Source: Xanthomonas citri pv. mangiferaeindicae
GTDB lineage: Bacteria > Pseudomonadota > Gammaproteobacteria > Xanthomonadales > Xanthomonadaceae
Length of the DNA: 64,000 bases
Assembly: GCA_002240395.1 (NCBI GenBank)
Contig: CP016836.1
Location: forward strand, 1,029,001 to 1,093,000
Direction of reading: 5' to 3'
Under the pieces are notes generated by a model, which ran no database searches, was not told the DNA's origin, and saw only the letters and a program-made list of their open reading frames with translations. Shown piece by piece: positions 26,498 to 35,724 of the stretch. The translations under genes were made by a program, and so were the position numbers. The stretch's first letter is position 1; each line of letters opens with the position of its first letter.

Positions 26498-27040
26498 ATG
26501 CCTGTCTCCGACGACCTCGCCTTCAACCTGCTCCGCGCTTTTGCACAACTAGAATTTCACCTTAAGCAGGACGCCGGCTTTCTGAAGGCCGGCCCCCACC
26601 AAATGGCCCAAGTGAACTGGCAGGCGGTGGAGGCTGCGTTGACCCAGCTACAGCAGGCCGAATTCGTGGAGCGAGTTGCGAATACGACGCGGGCAAAGAT
26701 CCTAGCTGCACCCCGCGACCTCCCTATGGTCCAGATAGTTGAGGTCACTGAGCACTCGCGTCGGGCAACTTTCACGCGGTTGGCCCTCGACGCGACGGAC
26801 GCCGTCGCTTTGATCGAGGCAGCACGGCGCGTACGTAACAACCTCTTTCACGGCGGGAAAGAAGAGCCCCATCTCGGCGACGACGACGAATGGGCGGCAA
26901 CTGCGCTAGACGTTACCGAAAGGCTGCTTCGCCTGATCGCGTCCAACCAGCCAAGTCTCCACAAGCACGACAATAAGAAGGACCTAGCGCCGGGGGCAGG
27001 CCGACATGCTTCAATGCACGCGCCTAGAGCTCCGCCATAA
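26498..27040 (+). CDS. Hypothetical HEPN-like protein
   Basis: A 180-residue, largely helical protein without export signals. Near residue 110 it has RRVRNNLFHGGKE, which fits the Rx4-6H motif of HEPN RNase domains (Arg113, His118, followed by a Gly-rich turn). The preceding helices (NLLRAFAQLEFHLKQ at the N-terminus) also fit a HEPN fold. HEPN proteins act as RNases in toxin-antitoxin, abortive-infection and CRISPR systems, and this one opens a region rich in defence-type genes. No MNT-like partner is adjacent, so it is not a standard HEPN/MNT pair. The catalytic role is inference from the motif. Confidence 0.6.
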   Translation: MPVSDDLAFNLLRAFAQLEFHLKQDAGFLKAGPHQMAQVNWQAVEAALTQLQQAEFVERVANTTRAKILAAPRDLPMVQIVEVTEHSRRATFTRLALDATDAVALIEAARRVRNNLFHGGKEEPHLGDDDEWAATALDVTERLLRLIASNQPSLHKHDNKKDLAPGAGRHASMHAPRAPP

Positions 27041-27334
27041 GCATTAACCTCACGCGCATCGGCGATCTGTGTGGCGCCGAGAATCATTGACTCAGCTCCC
27101 GGCCTTCGAGGTCATCAGCTCGAAGTTCTTGCTAACGACATTCTACGCAGTTAAGTATCCAACTGGCTTGAGAGCCCAGTTTTGAACGAGACCGGTGCCT
27201 GAGCATGAAGATGTGTCCCAGCGAAGAGAGGATTTTCGACTTCCTGAGTCGGAGCACGGCTCGACGCCAGGACCCGAGCCCCGACTGTGCACTGCAGCTG
27301 GCCGCCGTGCGAGGCGCCAACTTCTGACGTAGAG

Positions 27335-28318
27335 TCAGCGTGCCCGACCATCAGGCAGCTTCCCCTTAAACACTTCGTTGCGGTGGATGGCGAGGTAGTG
27401 TCGCAGGCGCTTCTTAGGCTTAGCGCGCAGACACACCTTCTTTGGAATCAGGCCGGCGCTTAACAGCATTTTCCTGACACCATTGTCCGCAAAGATGGCA
27501 TCTCCCATGTCGTCGAAAGTCATCAATCCGGCATCAAACAGCAGGTCCAGCGTACCAACCAGCGGTAGGCCGTTGTGGGGGTCAAGGCGTGCTTCCTTAC
27601 CTCCAGGAAGCCGCTCCTCTATCGCGACTTCGTGCGCCCATGGCTGGGCATGCGAGGCACGGACTAAGCTCAGTACAGCACAGCCTGTCACGGCACAGCG
27701 GCGATTCCACAACTTCAGCATTTCGCGACGGAACGTCCCTTGCCCGAGGCGTGCTTCCATCAACCGCAGCCGCGTCGTTTCACTGCCTTCCTTGTCCATC
27801 TCATGGAGCAGAGCGCTCGCTTGCGGGCCTGGCGTCTCCGCCTCACGATACGCAGAGGGCATGCGTGATCTCCCATTCACACGGCGACTATATAGGTCCG
27901 GGTGGTACCTCCTCAGCTTCTCGCTTACCTGTTCCATTACCACTTGGAACCGCTCGCTTTCAGCGGAAAGCGTATCCAGCGGAAAGACCAAGCTGTCTAA
28001 GGCATCACTAAGGGACAAGCCCCGGACAACTGCCTCAAGCACCTTGCGGTCTTTCTTGCTGCCTATTGTAAAGCGCAGCACGTGACGTTTTTCAACGCGA
28101 CCAATTGAGAGAAATGGGCAACCGTCTTTATCTGGTGCCTTGGTGCCAAAAATTATCGTGCGACGACCTTGCATTCCGTTCGTTGTCGAGTACTTGGCCA
28201 AGTATGCATCCACCGGGCCAAGTGAACGCCGCAGGCCAGCAACGGCCAGATCAAGTCCATTTCGCTCGATTGACGTCAGGCGCAGGTCCATGACCTCCTC
28301 ATCCTTGCTCAGCAACAT
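27335..28318 (-). CDS. HNH endonuclease-domain protein
   Basis: A 327-residue protein. The C-terminal third carries the HNH signature of restriction-type nucleases: RRCAVTGCAVLSLVRASHAQ, PWAHE, then RLDPHNGLPLVGTLDLLFDAGLMTF. The CAVTG strand, the ASH histidine and the DPHNGL segment are the usual catalytic and metal-binding elements. The N-terminal part (residues 1-190) has no family I can name and could recognise DNA. It stands alone between the HEPN gene and an IS remnant; no methylase is next to it, so it may be a solitary or modification-dependent nuclease. Confidence 0.75.
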   Translation of the reverse strand: MLLSKDEEVMDLRLTSIERNGLDLAVAGLRRSLGPVDAYLAKYSTTNGMQGRRTIIFGTKAPDKDGCPFLSIGRVEKRHVLRFTIGSKKDRKVLEAVVRGLSLSDALDSLVFPLDTLSAESERFQVVMEQVSEKLRRYHPDLYSRRVNGRSRMPSAYREAETPGPQASALLHEMDKEGSETTRLRLMEARLGQGTFRREMLKLWNRRCAVTGCAVLSLVRASHAQPWAHEVAIEERLPGGKEARLDPHNGLPLVGTLDLLFDAGLMTFDDMGDAIFADNGVRKMLLSAGLIPKKVCLRAKPKKRLRHYLAIHRNEVFKGKLPDGRAR

Positions 28319-28617
28319 CCGTCTTCTTCTCCACTAGGTCACGGAGCCCCACGAAGGATTCCCGTCAAATGAGCTGTTCACAAAATCTACTTCTGATTGG
28401 ACTGGAGCGCCGCCGCGTCTACTAAAGCTCACTAGAAAAAATGCGCAGCCGCAGCACACTCAAGCGTTGACGGACAGCGCCAAAATGGTCTAGCCGCATC
28501 TAGTGTTGCCGGCTTGGTCGGGACTTATGCATCTTTTCGCCGGACTGTGCACGAAGGACTCGGCATTTACAATAGGCTCCTAAACCCACCTGCTTGGGTA
28601 ATCCCCCCGCTTTTAAC

Positions 28618-29769
28618 GGCCACCGGAAGTGGAGCTATGCAGCCATCGCCAGCTTCATTGCTGGAGTGGTGCCACCGAGTGCAATATTCGGTCGCTCGTG
28701 GTTGTACGTCCAGAGTCAGCGCGTGGCCTTGTCTGCACCTGCTCGATCGTGTCGAACAGGGTCGGTGCCAGCCAGGCGTAGCGTACTGTGCGGTTGTAGC
28801 GCTCAACATAGGCGTTCTGCTGCGGCTTGCCTGGCTGGATGTGCTCGATCCGGATGCCGCGTTTCTGCGCCCAACCCAGCAACGCCCCACTGATGTACTC
28901 GGGGCCGCTGTCGCAGCGAATGACGGTCGGTTTTCCCCTCCACTCGATGATCTGCTCCAGCGCTCGGATCACCCGGGCCGATGGCAGCGACAGATCGACT
29001 TCGATGCCCAGCCCCTCGCAATTGAAGTCATCGAGCACGTTGAACAAGCGGAAGCTACGACCATCGGCCAGTTAGTCGTGCATGAAGTCCATCGACCAGA
29101 CCTGATTGATCGTCCCCGGCACTGCCAGCGGCTCGGGCCTCTCGCGCACCAGCCGCTTCTTCGGCTTGATCCGAAGGTTCAACTCCAGCTCCCGGTAGAT
29201 CCGGTAGACCCGCTTGTGGTTCCAGACAAAGCCCTTCACGGTGCGTAGGTACAGGTAGCACAGGCCAAACCCCCAGTCTCGATGGGCTGTGGTCAGCCCG
29301 ACCAGCCAGTCTGCGATTCGAGCGTTCTCTTCGCTGGTCTTGGCCTGGTAGCGGAAGCAGGTCTCGCTCACCACGAAGGTCTGGCAGGCGCGCCGGATGC
29401 TCGTGCGCCCGTTTGCAATTGCTGATCGGGCCATCTCGCGTCGCTGAGATGGCCTCACCATTTTTTTGCAAGCACTTTCCTTCAGCAGGTCGGTGCTGAG
29501 CTGGGCCTCGGCGTACATCTTCTTCAAGCGCAGGTTCTCCTCCTCCAGCTCTTTCATACGCGCGACCATGGATACCTCCATGCCGCCAAGCCAGCGGCGC
29601 CACTTGTAGAACGTCGCCGAGCTGATGCCGTGCTCGCGGCACAGCTCCGGTACGGGTGTTCCGGCCTCGGCCTGCTTGAGCACGGCGATGATCTGGCTGT
29701 CGGTGAATCGGGACTTCTTCATGGAGCCTTCTCAGGAAAGGGTACGAGAAAATTCCACTTCTGACGTCA
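28618..29769 (-). mobile_element. Decayed IS3-family insertion sequence
   Basis: Imperfect terminal inverted repeats share GGAAGTGGA / TCCACTTCT: the right end reads TGACGTCAGAAGTGGA on the minus strand (outer base 29769), and the left end reads GGCCACCGGAAGTGGA (from 28618). The interior is one transposase region on the minus strand. No target duplication could be recognised, and the exact left boundary is approximate. Confidence 0.55.
28635..29722 (-). pseudogene. IS3-family transposase (OrfAB), disrupted
   Basis: The OrfA part begins MKKSRFTDSQIIAVLKQAEA with the HTH and a leucine-rich coiled coil (ARMKELEEENLRLKKMYAEA). OrfB follows in the same frame after an A-run near 29460, where IS3 elements normally shift frame. 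OrfB shows the DDE integrase core (VYRIYRELELNLRIKPKKRL, QVWSMDFMHD) but is interrupted by TAA where this family has Gln (HD-stop-LADGRSFRLFNVLDDF). The remaining core (IRCDSGPEYISG, QPGKPQQNAYVERYNRTVRY) continues in frame, and the last part (LWTYNHERPNIALGG) is in another frame. The element cannot encode an active transposase. Confidence 0.8.
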
Positions 29770-29933
29770 GCTACCCCCCCCGAGGCAGCGGGTGGGATTA
29801 CGACGTCTCGTCTTACCTAGAGAGACAGTCCAGCGCTATTATCGCTGCCTGGGCGACATCGATGACGTGACTCAGCCCTCGATTATCCTATCGAGGGTAT
29901 CCATCAGTGGTTGTGCTAACAACAGGGGATGTC

Positions 29934-30290
29934 ATGAAAAGTGTGATCGTAACGACAAGGGATGAGCTGGAAGTGGCGAAAAACACAAGGGCCCAGGAGA
30001 TTGTCGTTTTGGGAAAGTTGGCTGACGACCTGAAGAAGACGCGAAAGCTTGCAAGACTCGGGGCTGCGGGCGTTGCTGCAATCGCCGCTGCCGTTGGCTT
30101 GGCTCCGGTTACCGGGGGGATGAGTACGCTGGGGTTGGCGGCTGTAGCCACAGTCACTGGATTGGAATTAGCGACAATTATCACGGCAGCCGGTTTAGGT
30201 ATCGCATTGATTTTTGCGATTCACAAGGACTACAACGTGGACTTTAGCTGCAAGGGGGTAGCGAGATTTCGACGAAAGGAGGAGAGGTGA
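29934..30290 (+). CDS. Hypothetical small membrane protein
   Basis: A 118-residue protein with a soluble, charged N-terminal part (KSVIVTTRDELEVAKNTRAQ, then KLADDLKKTRKLARL) and two hydrophobic, Gly/Ala-rich helices (about residues 41-60 and 64-91) before a short basic tail. The start at 29934 has AGGGG five bases upstream. I do not know a named family. The layout, a small cytoplasmic domain followed by a Gly-rich hairpin of membrane helices, resembles pore-forming effectors in defence systems, and the gene lies in such an island, but no partner gene is evident. GC content is well below that of the core genes. Confidence 0.55.
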   Translation: MKSVIVTTRDELEVAKNTRAQEIVVLGKLADDLKKTRKLARLGAAGVAAIAAAVGLAPVTGGMSTLGLAAVATVTGLELATIITAAGLGIALIFAIHKDYNVDFSCKGVARFRRKEER

Positions 30291-30860
30291 TGCTCCCCAT
30301 CGTACCGTGAGCGCCCTATCTCTTTGCATGCAGAACATGCAATCACCATTTCCAACGGAAGATCGACTTGGGCCTCTTCTGTCCCAGCATGCAAGTCGCT
30401 GTCCGTGATGCCTCGCTTAGTCTGTAAGTAGTGCCCGGTGGCCGTCATGAGCTTGGCGGCCAATCAGATTATGCTCCACGGCGCGCGCAATTACTTGCGG
30501 GGGATTACCGCACGACTCCGCGGCCGGCGCCAAGCGCAAAGCCGCTAGGGCGGCAAAGCATCGGCAGTCGCAGAAATCCCTGGCGCCACAACCAGAAAAA
30601 TCTGACACGCCCCTGCGGCGCCCACCGACGCCCATCCTGAGCCGGAACTTGCATCCTAACCTCCGTCAGCAACGCGCGATCCTTGCCTACGGGCCAGTCG
30701 CCAGACGCGCGGGCCGGGGCAAGGAGCACCCCGGCTGCTGGCGCCTTACTCGCCAGCGGCTAAGGCGGTCATCGGCAGCAATCGCGTTTCGATCGCCGCC
30801 TTCCCCAACGACGCCCCTGGTTCTTATGACGCGATATCCTCTGCCAAGGGGGAGGCGCTG
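30291..30860. other. Intergenic stretch with dispersed repeat
   Basis: Only the second copy of the 75-base repeat (30667-30742) is recognised; no supported gene. GC content varies strongly along it. Confidence 0.5.
30667..30742 (+). repeat. Dispersed 75-base repeat, copy 2
   Basis: Begins CAGCAACGCGCGATCC and ends GGAGCACCCCGGCTGCTGGC; same orientation as the copy at 26086-26160. It lies 119 bases before the broken EVE-like gene. Confidence 0.6.
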
Positions 30861-31345
30861 ATGGCGTTTTGGTGGGTCAATCACAAGCAGACACGCGATC
30901 TTGAGGTTCGCGGGGGCTACCTGTGGTCGCCCTTCCGAAACGCGAATGGCGCGTTCAATCAAACCTACGAAAACATGACACTCGTTCGACCGGGCGACCT
31001 GGTGTTCTCGTTCGCAGACGGGCAGATCGGCGCGATTGGTCAAGTGACCGAAGCCGCATCCGCCACCCAAAGCCGACCGAGTTCGAAGATGTCGGGCCCC
31101 CTTGGGGCAATGAAGGCTGGCTGGTCAACGTGTACTTCACGCCAGTGCCCAAACCGCCCCGCCCAACGGCGCACGCGGCGACCATCGCACCGCTGCTGCC
31201 TACGCAGCACTCGCCTATTCGCAGCGACGGCTACAGCAACTCAAGCTGCTATCTCGCAAGCATCTCGAATGCACTGGGCCACAGGCTGCTCGACCTTCTG
31301 GGGATCGAAGCGACGGCAGTGTTTGCGTCGCGCCACACCGTCTAG
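30861..31345 (+). pseudogene. Frameshifted EVE-like domain gene, C-terminal nuclease missing
   Basis: The first frame gives MAFWWVNHKQTRDLEVRGGY, LWSPFRNANGAFNQTYENM and LVRPGDLVFSFADGQIGAIG, the recognisable start of EVE/PUA-like proteins that in relatives are followed by an HNH nuclease. Around 31060 the frame breaks; the next frame continues PKPTEFEDVGPPWGNEGWLV, FTPVPKP and IAPLLPTQHSPIRSDGYSNS to a stop at 31345. No HNH part follows. The gene is thus both frameshifted and truncated. Relatives are modification-dependent restriction enzymes. Confidence 0.65.
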
Positions 31346-32048
31346 GATGCAGTCCAGACGCCTCGCTGCTCTTCGATCACAATCAGATCGATCGCAATCG
31401 CAGCATCTCGCAGCCCAGCGCCAGCATCTCTCTAAGGCACGCATGAAACAAAGGCATGTTCCGCACTCGCATCCTGCTGGAAGACTCTGGATGCAAGCGG
31501 CCAGCATCTATGACGAGCGTCTGCTGGTCGCCAGTCGTATCAAGCCTTGCCACGAATCCCGAACGCCGCAATGGCGCAAACGGCATCATGCCATCCCGAC
31601 CTATCAATGCACACCTATGGAAGCACCTCCTAGCCTTCGAAATATGGTGGGCAGATTCGGATTCATAAGTCACCGCCAGAAACCTTTCTGGATCTTTTCT
31701 TAAACCACGCGCAAAGTTTGGGCGCTTCAGGCTCAAGCAACCGTCGCTCCTGGACACACCAGTGCAAGCGCCTCGCTCAACACCCCCAATCTTCCCAGTC
31801 CGAAGTAAAAGTCAATAAATTAACACTAAAACACTGTAATTAGTTACAAGGACACCTAGCTTGTATGACAAGAGCTAACTAACATAAATCCACCAAATAC
31901 GATCCAAGAAAAAGCAAACAGATAGCTTCAACACCAGAGCACCAGAACTCCAATGCGGAGTCCTAGCTGAAGTGCAAGCACTGCCAGACAGAGCCGAGAT
32001 CCTCATTATGTATTACCTGAAAAGCACATTATACTTTCCCACCCAGAC
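31346..32048. other. AT-rich intergenic stretch
   Basis: About 700 bases with no supported gene. GC content drops markedly from about 31780, marking the border of the low-GC operon that follows. A 70-codon frame at 31456-31668 shows no protein-like features. Confidence 0.5.
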
Positions 32049-32990
32049 CTACCGGGTGCACATAGGAGAGTCTCGAAGCCCCCTGACGAAGCGTGCGTGC
32101 GCGTCACGCCCCGGATAATCCACAACCCCATTGATAATATTAATGCTCACGCAACCTGCGCAATACTTTTCCTTCTTATAAACAGTATCGCCTGGGTGAT
32201 GCTCCGAACACCTCTCAGAGAGCTGTGTGCAGGATATATATGCATCCCCAGCGTGCCGCCTAACGGCATCAACCACTTCCTTACGTGGATTATCAAACCT
32301 CCCTCTTCCGCTTGAGAATATCACGCTAGAAGGGCGGAATTTTGCGCATATGCGCCGCACAAAGTCGTCGACACTAGCGTCTCCAGCGAACCCTCCATGA
32401 TGCGGATATACAAGAATATCGGCACTCATGTCAGACCCATTCCTCTCTAGCTCAGTTAGCGCCACGTCGTCCATGTCACCCGCTAGGACTGCAACGCCCT
32501 CTCCCCGATCGCAAACCCGAATCACGGCACTGATGGAGTTGCTAGTAATTTCACGTCCACAGCGCCCCCTATTTCCCACTCCCAAAGCTGCCAACGCAGG
32601 CGATGGCGAAAGCACATAGAAAGAAGAATCAACTGTCCCAGGAACGTTTAGCTCGCCCTCTGTCAGACCAACGACAAATTCAACCTCGCCCCTGACCTGC
32701 GCATCCTGTAATACAAAAGCAAGATCCCGCCATGATTTTGTATGTTTCAATCCGTCCGCATTAAGAATGACCTTCCTAACAGCTATGCCAGAGCTTAGAA
32801 CAGCTAGTAGTCCGCCGATATGATCATGATCCGCATGAGATATTATTACCAAATCAACACTAACAACCTCAAGCCCATGCAGATGATCCAGCAAGGCGCC
32901 GCCAGGCGCCGCATCAACAACCACCGTCACACCGCCGTCTCGAACCACTGCAGCGTTGCCGTGTCCTACATCGAGAATATCAATCTGCAT
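32049..32990 (-). CDS. ComEC-like metallo-beta-lactamase-fold hydrolase
   Basis: A soluble protein of 313 residues with the MBL fold. It starts QIDILDVGHGNAAVVRDGG and has the metal motif ISHADHDHIGG, later VLAGDMDDVAL and VYPHHGGFAGD, the order typical of the nuclease-like domain of ComEC/Rec2. I take ATG 32990; the frame extends to 33008, overlapping the preceding gene. It closes a four-gene operon (methylase, GHKL kinase, receiver, MBL) with only 2 bases to the previous stop. MBL proteins of this type are phosphodiesterases or nucleases, so this is the likely effector if the operon is a defence system. Low GC compared with flanking core genes. Confidence 0.82.
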   Translation of the reverse strand: MQIDILDVGHGNAAVVRDGGVTVVVDAAPGGALLDHLHGLEVVSVDLVIISHADHDHIGGLLAVLSSGIAVRKVILNADGLKHTKSWRDLAFVLQDAQVRGEVEFVVGLTEGELNVPGTVDSSFYVLSPSPALAALGVGNRGRCGREITSNSISAVIRVCDRGEGVAVLAGDMDDVALTELERNGSDMSADILVYPHHGGFAGDASVDDFVRRICAKFRPSSVIFSSGRGRFDNPRKEVVDAVRRHAGDAYISCTQLSERCSEHHPGDTVYKKEKYCAGCVSINIINGVVDYPGRDAHARFVRGLRDSPMCTR

Positions 32991-32992
32991 GT

Positions 32993-33691
32993 TTAGCTCA
33001 GCCTCCATTCCGAGACAAATAGATCGTCCACAGATTCCGCGCCCAAATTAACGTCGGCAAACATCCTAACCACATCGCCACTGCTCACCGCACGCGACGC
33101 GAGCTCATATGCCTTTCCAGCAGAGGGATCAATCTCCATTGTAAACAAATGCGATGGATTCCAAGATGGAACCAGTAGATTAAGGACTATTACCCCGGAC
33201 CCTTCATACAGCTCCCCGCCCTCAACTCGCAACATGGCACGGTGCGGTTTGCGCTCTTTGATGTAGTTACCCGCCAACTCATCAACGCACACACTTAACG
33301 CTACACGCAATATCTCAGAATCAAGCTCAGACGGCGCAACCACCATAGGTATGTATCTGCGATTCTTCCTGATTGGCGAAGGCAAGCTTCCATCGAACCT
33401 AGTGCACAAAACAGCCGGGATATTGTTCTTATATAGACTTACACAAACCTCATCGCCGTTAACGTAAGAGTAATTGCTAGTTTTAAGATTATAATCACAT
33501 ATAACCGCATCTAATGACTCCTTAAACGAACTCACCAATGTATCTAGATCCCTGATTGGCCCCTCAACGTCTTTAGCGGCAAGCTCGAGATCGTCTGTCG
33601 AGTACCTATATCCCCTCCTGACGTTATCATCATCGTCAATTAGGGCAACCGAATTTATTGATCTATTGCCAACTATAATCGCCATACTCAT
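32993..33691 (-). CDS. Receiver-domain protein of the methylase-kinase operon
   Basis: A 232-residue protein with an N-terminal response-regulator receiver: SVALIDDDDNVRRGYRYS holds the acidic pocket, SLDAVICDYNL the likely phospho-acceptor Asp, and VLCTRFDG the conserved Thr. The usual Lys-Pro turn of strand 5 seems replaced by VVAPSEL, so signalling may be atypical. The C-terminal half (about 120-232) is beta-rich without DNA-binding features and matches no family I know. Its start overlaps the kinase stop by 4 bases (ATGA), implying translational coupling with that kinase as its phosphodonor. Confidence 0.72.
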   Translation of the reverse strand: MSMAIIVGNRSINSVALIDDDDNVRRGYRYSTDDLELAAKDVEGPIRDLDTLVSSFKESLDAVICDYNLKTSNYSYVNGDEVCVSLYKNNIPAVLCTRFDGSLPSPIRKNRRYIPMVVAPSELDSEILRVALSVCVDELAGNYIKERKPHRAMLRVEGGELYEGSGVIVLNLLVPSWNPSHLFTMEIDPSAGKAYELASRAVSSGDVVRMFADVNLGAESVDDLFVSEWRLS

Positions 33692-35724
33692 TTCCCCAGT
33701 ATTGGCAAAACAACCTTAAACTCCGCACCACCGAGACGACCGCTTGTTTGCACGAATGCCGCCCCTCCTAAATCCCTGACAGTATCTCTAACGATTGTGA
33801 GGCCGAGGCCTGTTCCCTCAGGATTAGAAGTGACTCCAGGCAGCCATATTTCTGACACATCAATACCTGTAATCCCTGGCCCGCTGTCATTAACTTCAAT
33901 TACAACTTTCTCGCCATCCACATCCGCGACAATCTCAATTACTCTGTTCTCTGTCCCACTCGCCTCAAAGATTGAAAGGCAATTGTTTATTAGGTTTGTT
34001 ATTATGGACTCAACAGCTGCCTCGGAACCTCGAAGGTATGGATTATCGCTCCCTATATCCACCCTTAGCTCCGACCCGCGGGCTTTAAGGAAGGGCTTAA
34101 AAAATCTTTCTATTTTTCGGATCGTGGTATAAATATCAACGCGGCCCACACGACGCTTGGCGCTTTGCACAAGACTCAAAGTGGCTGCGCTAAGAATAGA
34201 AAGTCCTTTTGAAGCAGTAGCTATATCATCGACAGGACCCATTACTTTAGGAACGTCTTCAGCGGCGACAATTCTTGGAATTCTGGATCGCAATGCTCTT
34301 ACACTTATATCTATCCGCTTTAGAGGATTCCCTTGCGACTCGTGTGCAAAAGTAGCGGCCGTTATTCCAGCAGTACTTAGTGTCCTGTAGAGCTGAATTT
34401 CCTTTCTTAAGGTCTCAGCCTCCTTATCACGCGTTCGCTCATAGCCTCTAAAAGCGGCGCGGAGGGATTCCTGTAGATCTTTTGGTGCAGACGAAAGAAC
34501 CGCTTCTACTTTGCTTCGCTCGCGAACGGTCTCCTTAGGCGCGTCTTCATTAGCTTTCTTACGCCGCGCTTCAGCCTGCTTCAACCGCCACTTCGCAAAC
34601 CAACCCAATGCATCTGTCGCGAATCTCTTAACTTCTAAAAAAGTTTCGTCTTCGATAAACCCAGTTCGATCAGTCTTCTGGACCAGTCGATATCTCCGGG
34701 ACGGAGATATGCTTAGTCTTCCGATTGAGTTGTTCGTACTGGGCCGTTCTTCAGGGTTTCTAGCTCGAGTAAGGTTTAGCTGCAACCAGTCATCGCCCTG
34801 ATTTCCATACGGAGCAACACGCACTCCTCGCTCGTAAACATGAACTCCGCCAAAGTTCCCAAGCCAGCCTCTTAATTCACTCTGACTAACCTTACCGGTG
34901 CTATACCCATCCTTGCTTAGCCTGAAGGCCCATAAGTCAAATACTAGGGCCGGCGCCTCGTACTTTTCCTCACCCCTGAAATGAGCTAGGACCTCGCCGC
35001 GCCAATCAAGAACTTTATAATCCACGAAGCCACCATCAACCATGATGGCTTGAAGGTGAAAATCGGCGAACTCAAAGTACTTATTACTTACAATGGAAGC
35101 CACATCGTTGTATTCTTCAGCCAGCAATTCAACTTCAAATCCAGAAGATGAGTCTTGGAATGGATTTGAAAGAAGAACAAGCGCTCGGGCCAGCTTTTTA
35201 ACTTCGGATACGCCGATAGCAGACCGTATTCCTTTTAGCCTAATAACCGTACCCCTCTTCTTTCTTACCTTCTTCCTTGTTATTTCTATGGGTACATTTT
35301 CTACTGTTTGAGCGTTGTCATAGTTGGACCAAGCGATTCTAAGCGAGCTCTCCATGCCCTTGCTTTTCGCGGAAACGGAAGAAAGGGTCACCTCATGCCC
35401 CATCCTAAGCGCCGCGAGCCGGCCTAGCCCCTTGTTTCCTGCTTGGAATCGACCCTTCTTGGTCTTCTGATCTGAGCTTTTGCTAGAGCTTCCTAGAACT
35501 AGCCAACCATTCACTATCTGCTGAGGAAGCATACCAACCCCATCATCTTCAACGACTATCTCGCCACCAGGGGCCAATGTCGAACTCAGCCTGATTTTGC
35601 ACTTCCTAGCATCCGCGTCGTACGAGTTCTTTACAAGCTCGATAATGCTTTGTTCGAATGTCTGATTAAGCTCCTCACCCAATCTAGCTAAAATCTTCGG
35701 AGAAAACTTAAAAGCTGCCTTCAC
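33688..35724 (-). CDS. Soluble histidine kinase with N-terminal Hsp90/MORC-like GHKL ATPase
   Basis: A 678-residue protein with two GHKL ATPase modules. The N-terminal one shows IIELVKNSYDADARKCKIRL, VVEDDGVGMLPQQ and AGNKGLGRLAALRMG, as in Hsp90, MutL and MORC proteins. After a charged linker with coiled coil (about 390-450) come an H-box (ATFAHESQGNPLKRI) and a HATPase_c domain (ITNLINNCLSIF, EVNDSGPGI, GTGLGLTIVRD). There is no membrane segment. I choose GTG 35724 as start: it has GGAGAAGGA upstream and overlaps the methylase stop by 4 bases (GTGA); a longer frame reaches 35778 inside the methylase gene. It probably senses an intracellular cue through the Hsp90-like module and phosphorylates the receiver protein downstream. 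Confidence 0.8.
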   Translation of the reverse strand: MKAAFKFSPKILARLGEELNQTFEQSIIELVKNSYDADARKCKIRLSSTLAPGGEIVVEDDGVGMLPQQIVNGWLVLGSSSKSSDQKTKKGRFQAGNKGLGRLAALRMGHEVTLSSVSAKSKGMESSLRIAWSNYDNAQTVENVPIEITRKKVRKKRGTVIRLKGIRSAIGVSEVKKLARALVLLSNPFQDSSSGFEVELLAEEYNDVASIVSNKYFEFADFHLQAIMVDGGFVDYKVLDWRGEVLAHFRGEEKYEAPALVFDLWAFRLSKDGYSTGKVSQSELRGWLGNFGGVHVYERGVRVAPYGNQGDDWLQLNLTRARNPEERPSTNNSIGRLSISPSRRYRLVQKTDRTGFIEDETFLEVKRFATDALGWFAKWRLKQAEARRKKANEDAPKETVRERSKVEAVLSSAPKDLQESLRAAFRGYERTRDKEAETLRKEIQLYRTLSTAGITAATFAHESQGNPLKRIDISVRALRSRIPRIVAAEDVPKVMGPVDDIATASKGLSILSAATLSLVQSAKRRVGRVDIYTTIRKIERFFKPFLKARGSELRVDIGSDNPYLRGSEAAVESIITNLINNCLSIFEASGTENRVIEIVADVDGEKVVIEVNDSGPGITGIDVSEIWLPGVTSNPEGTGLGLTIVRDTVRDLGGAAFVQTSGRLGGAEFKVVLPILGK

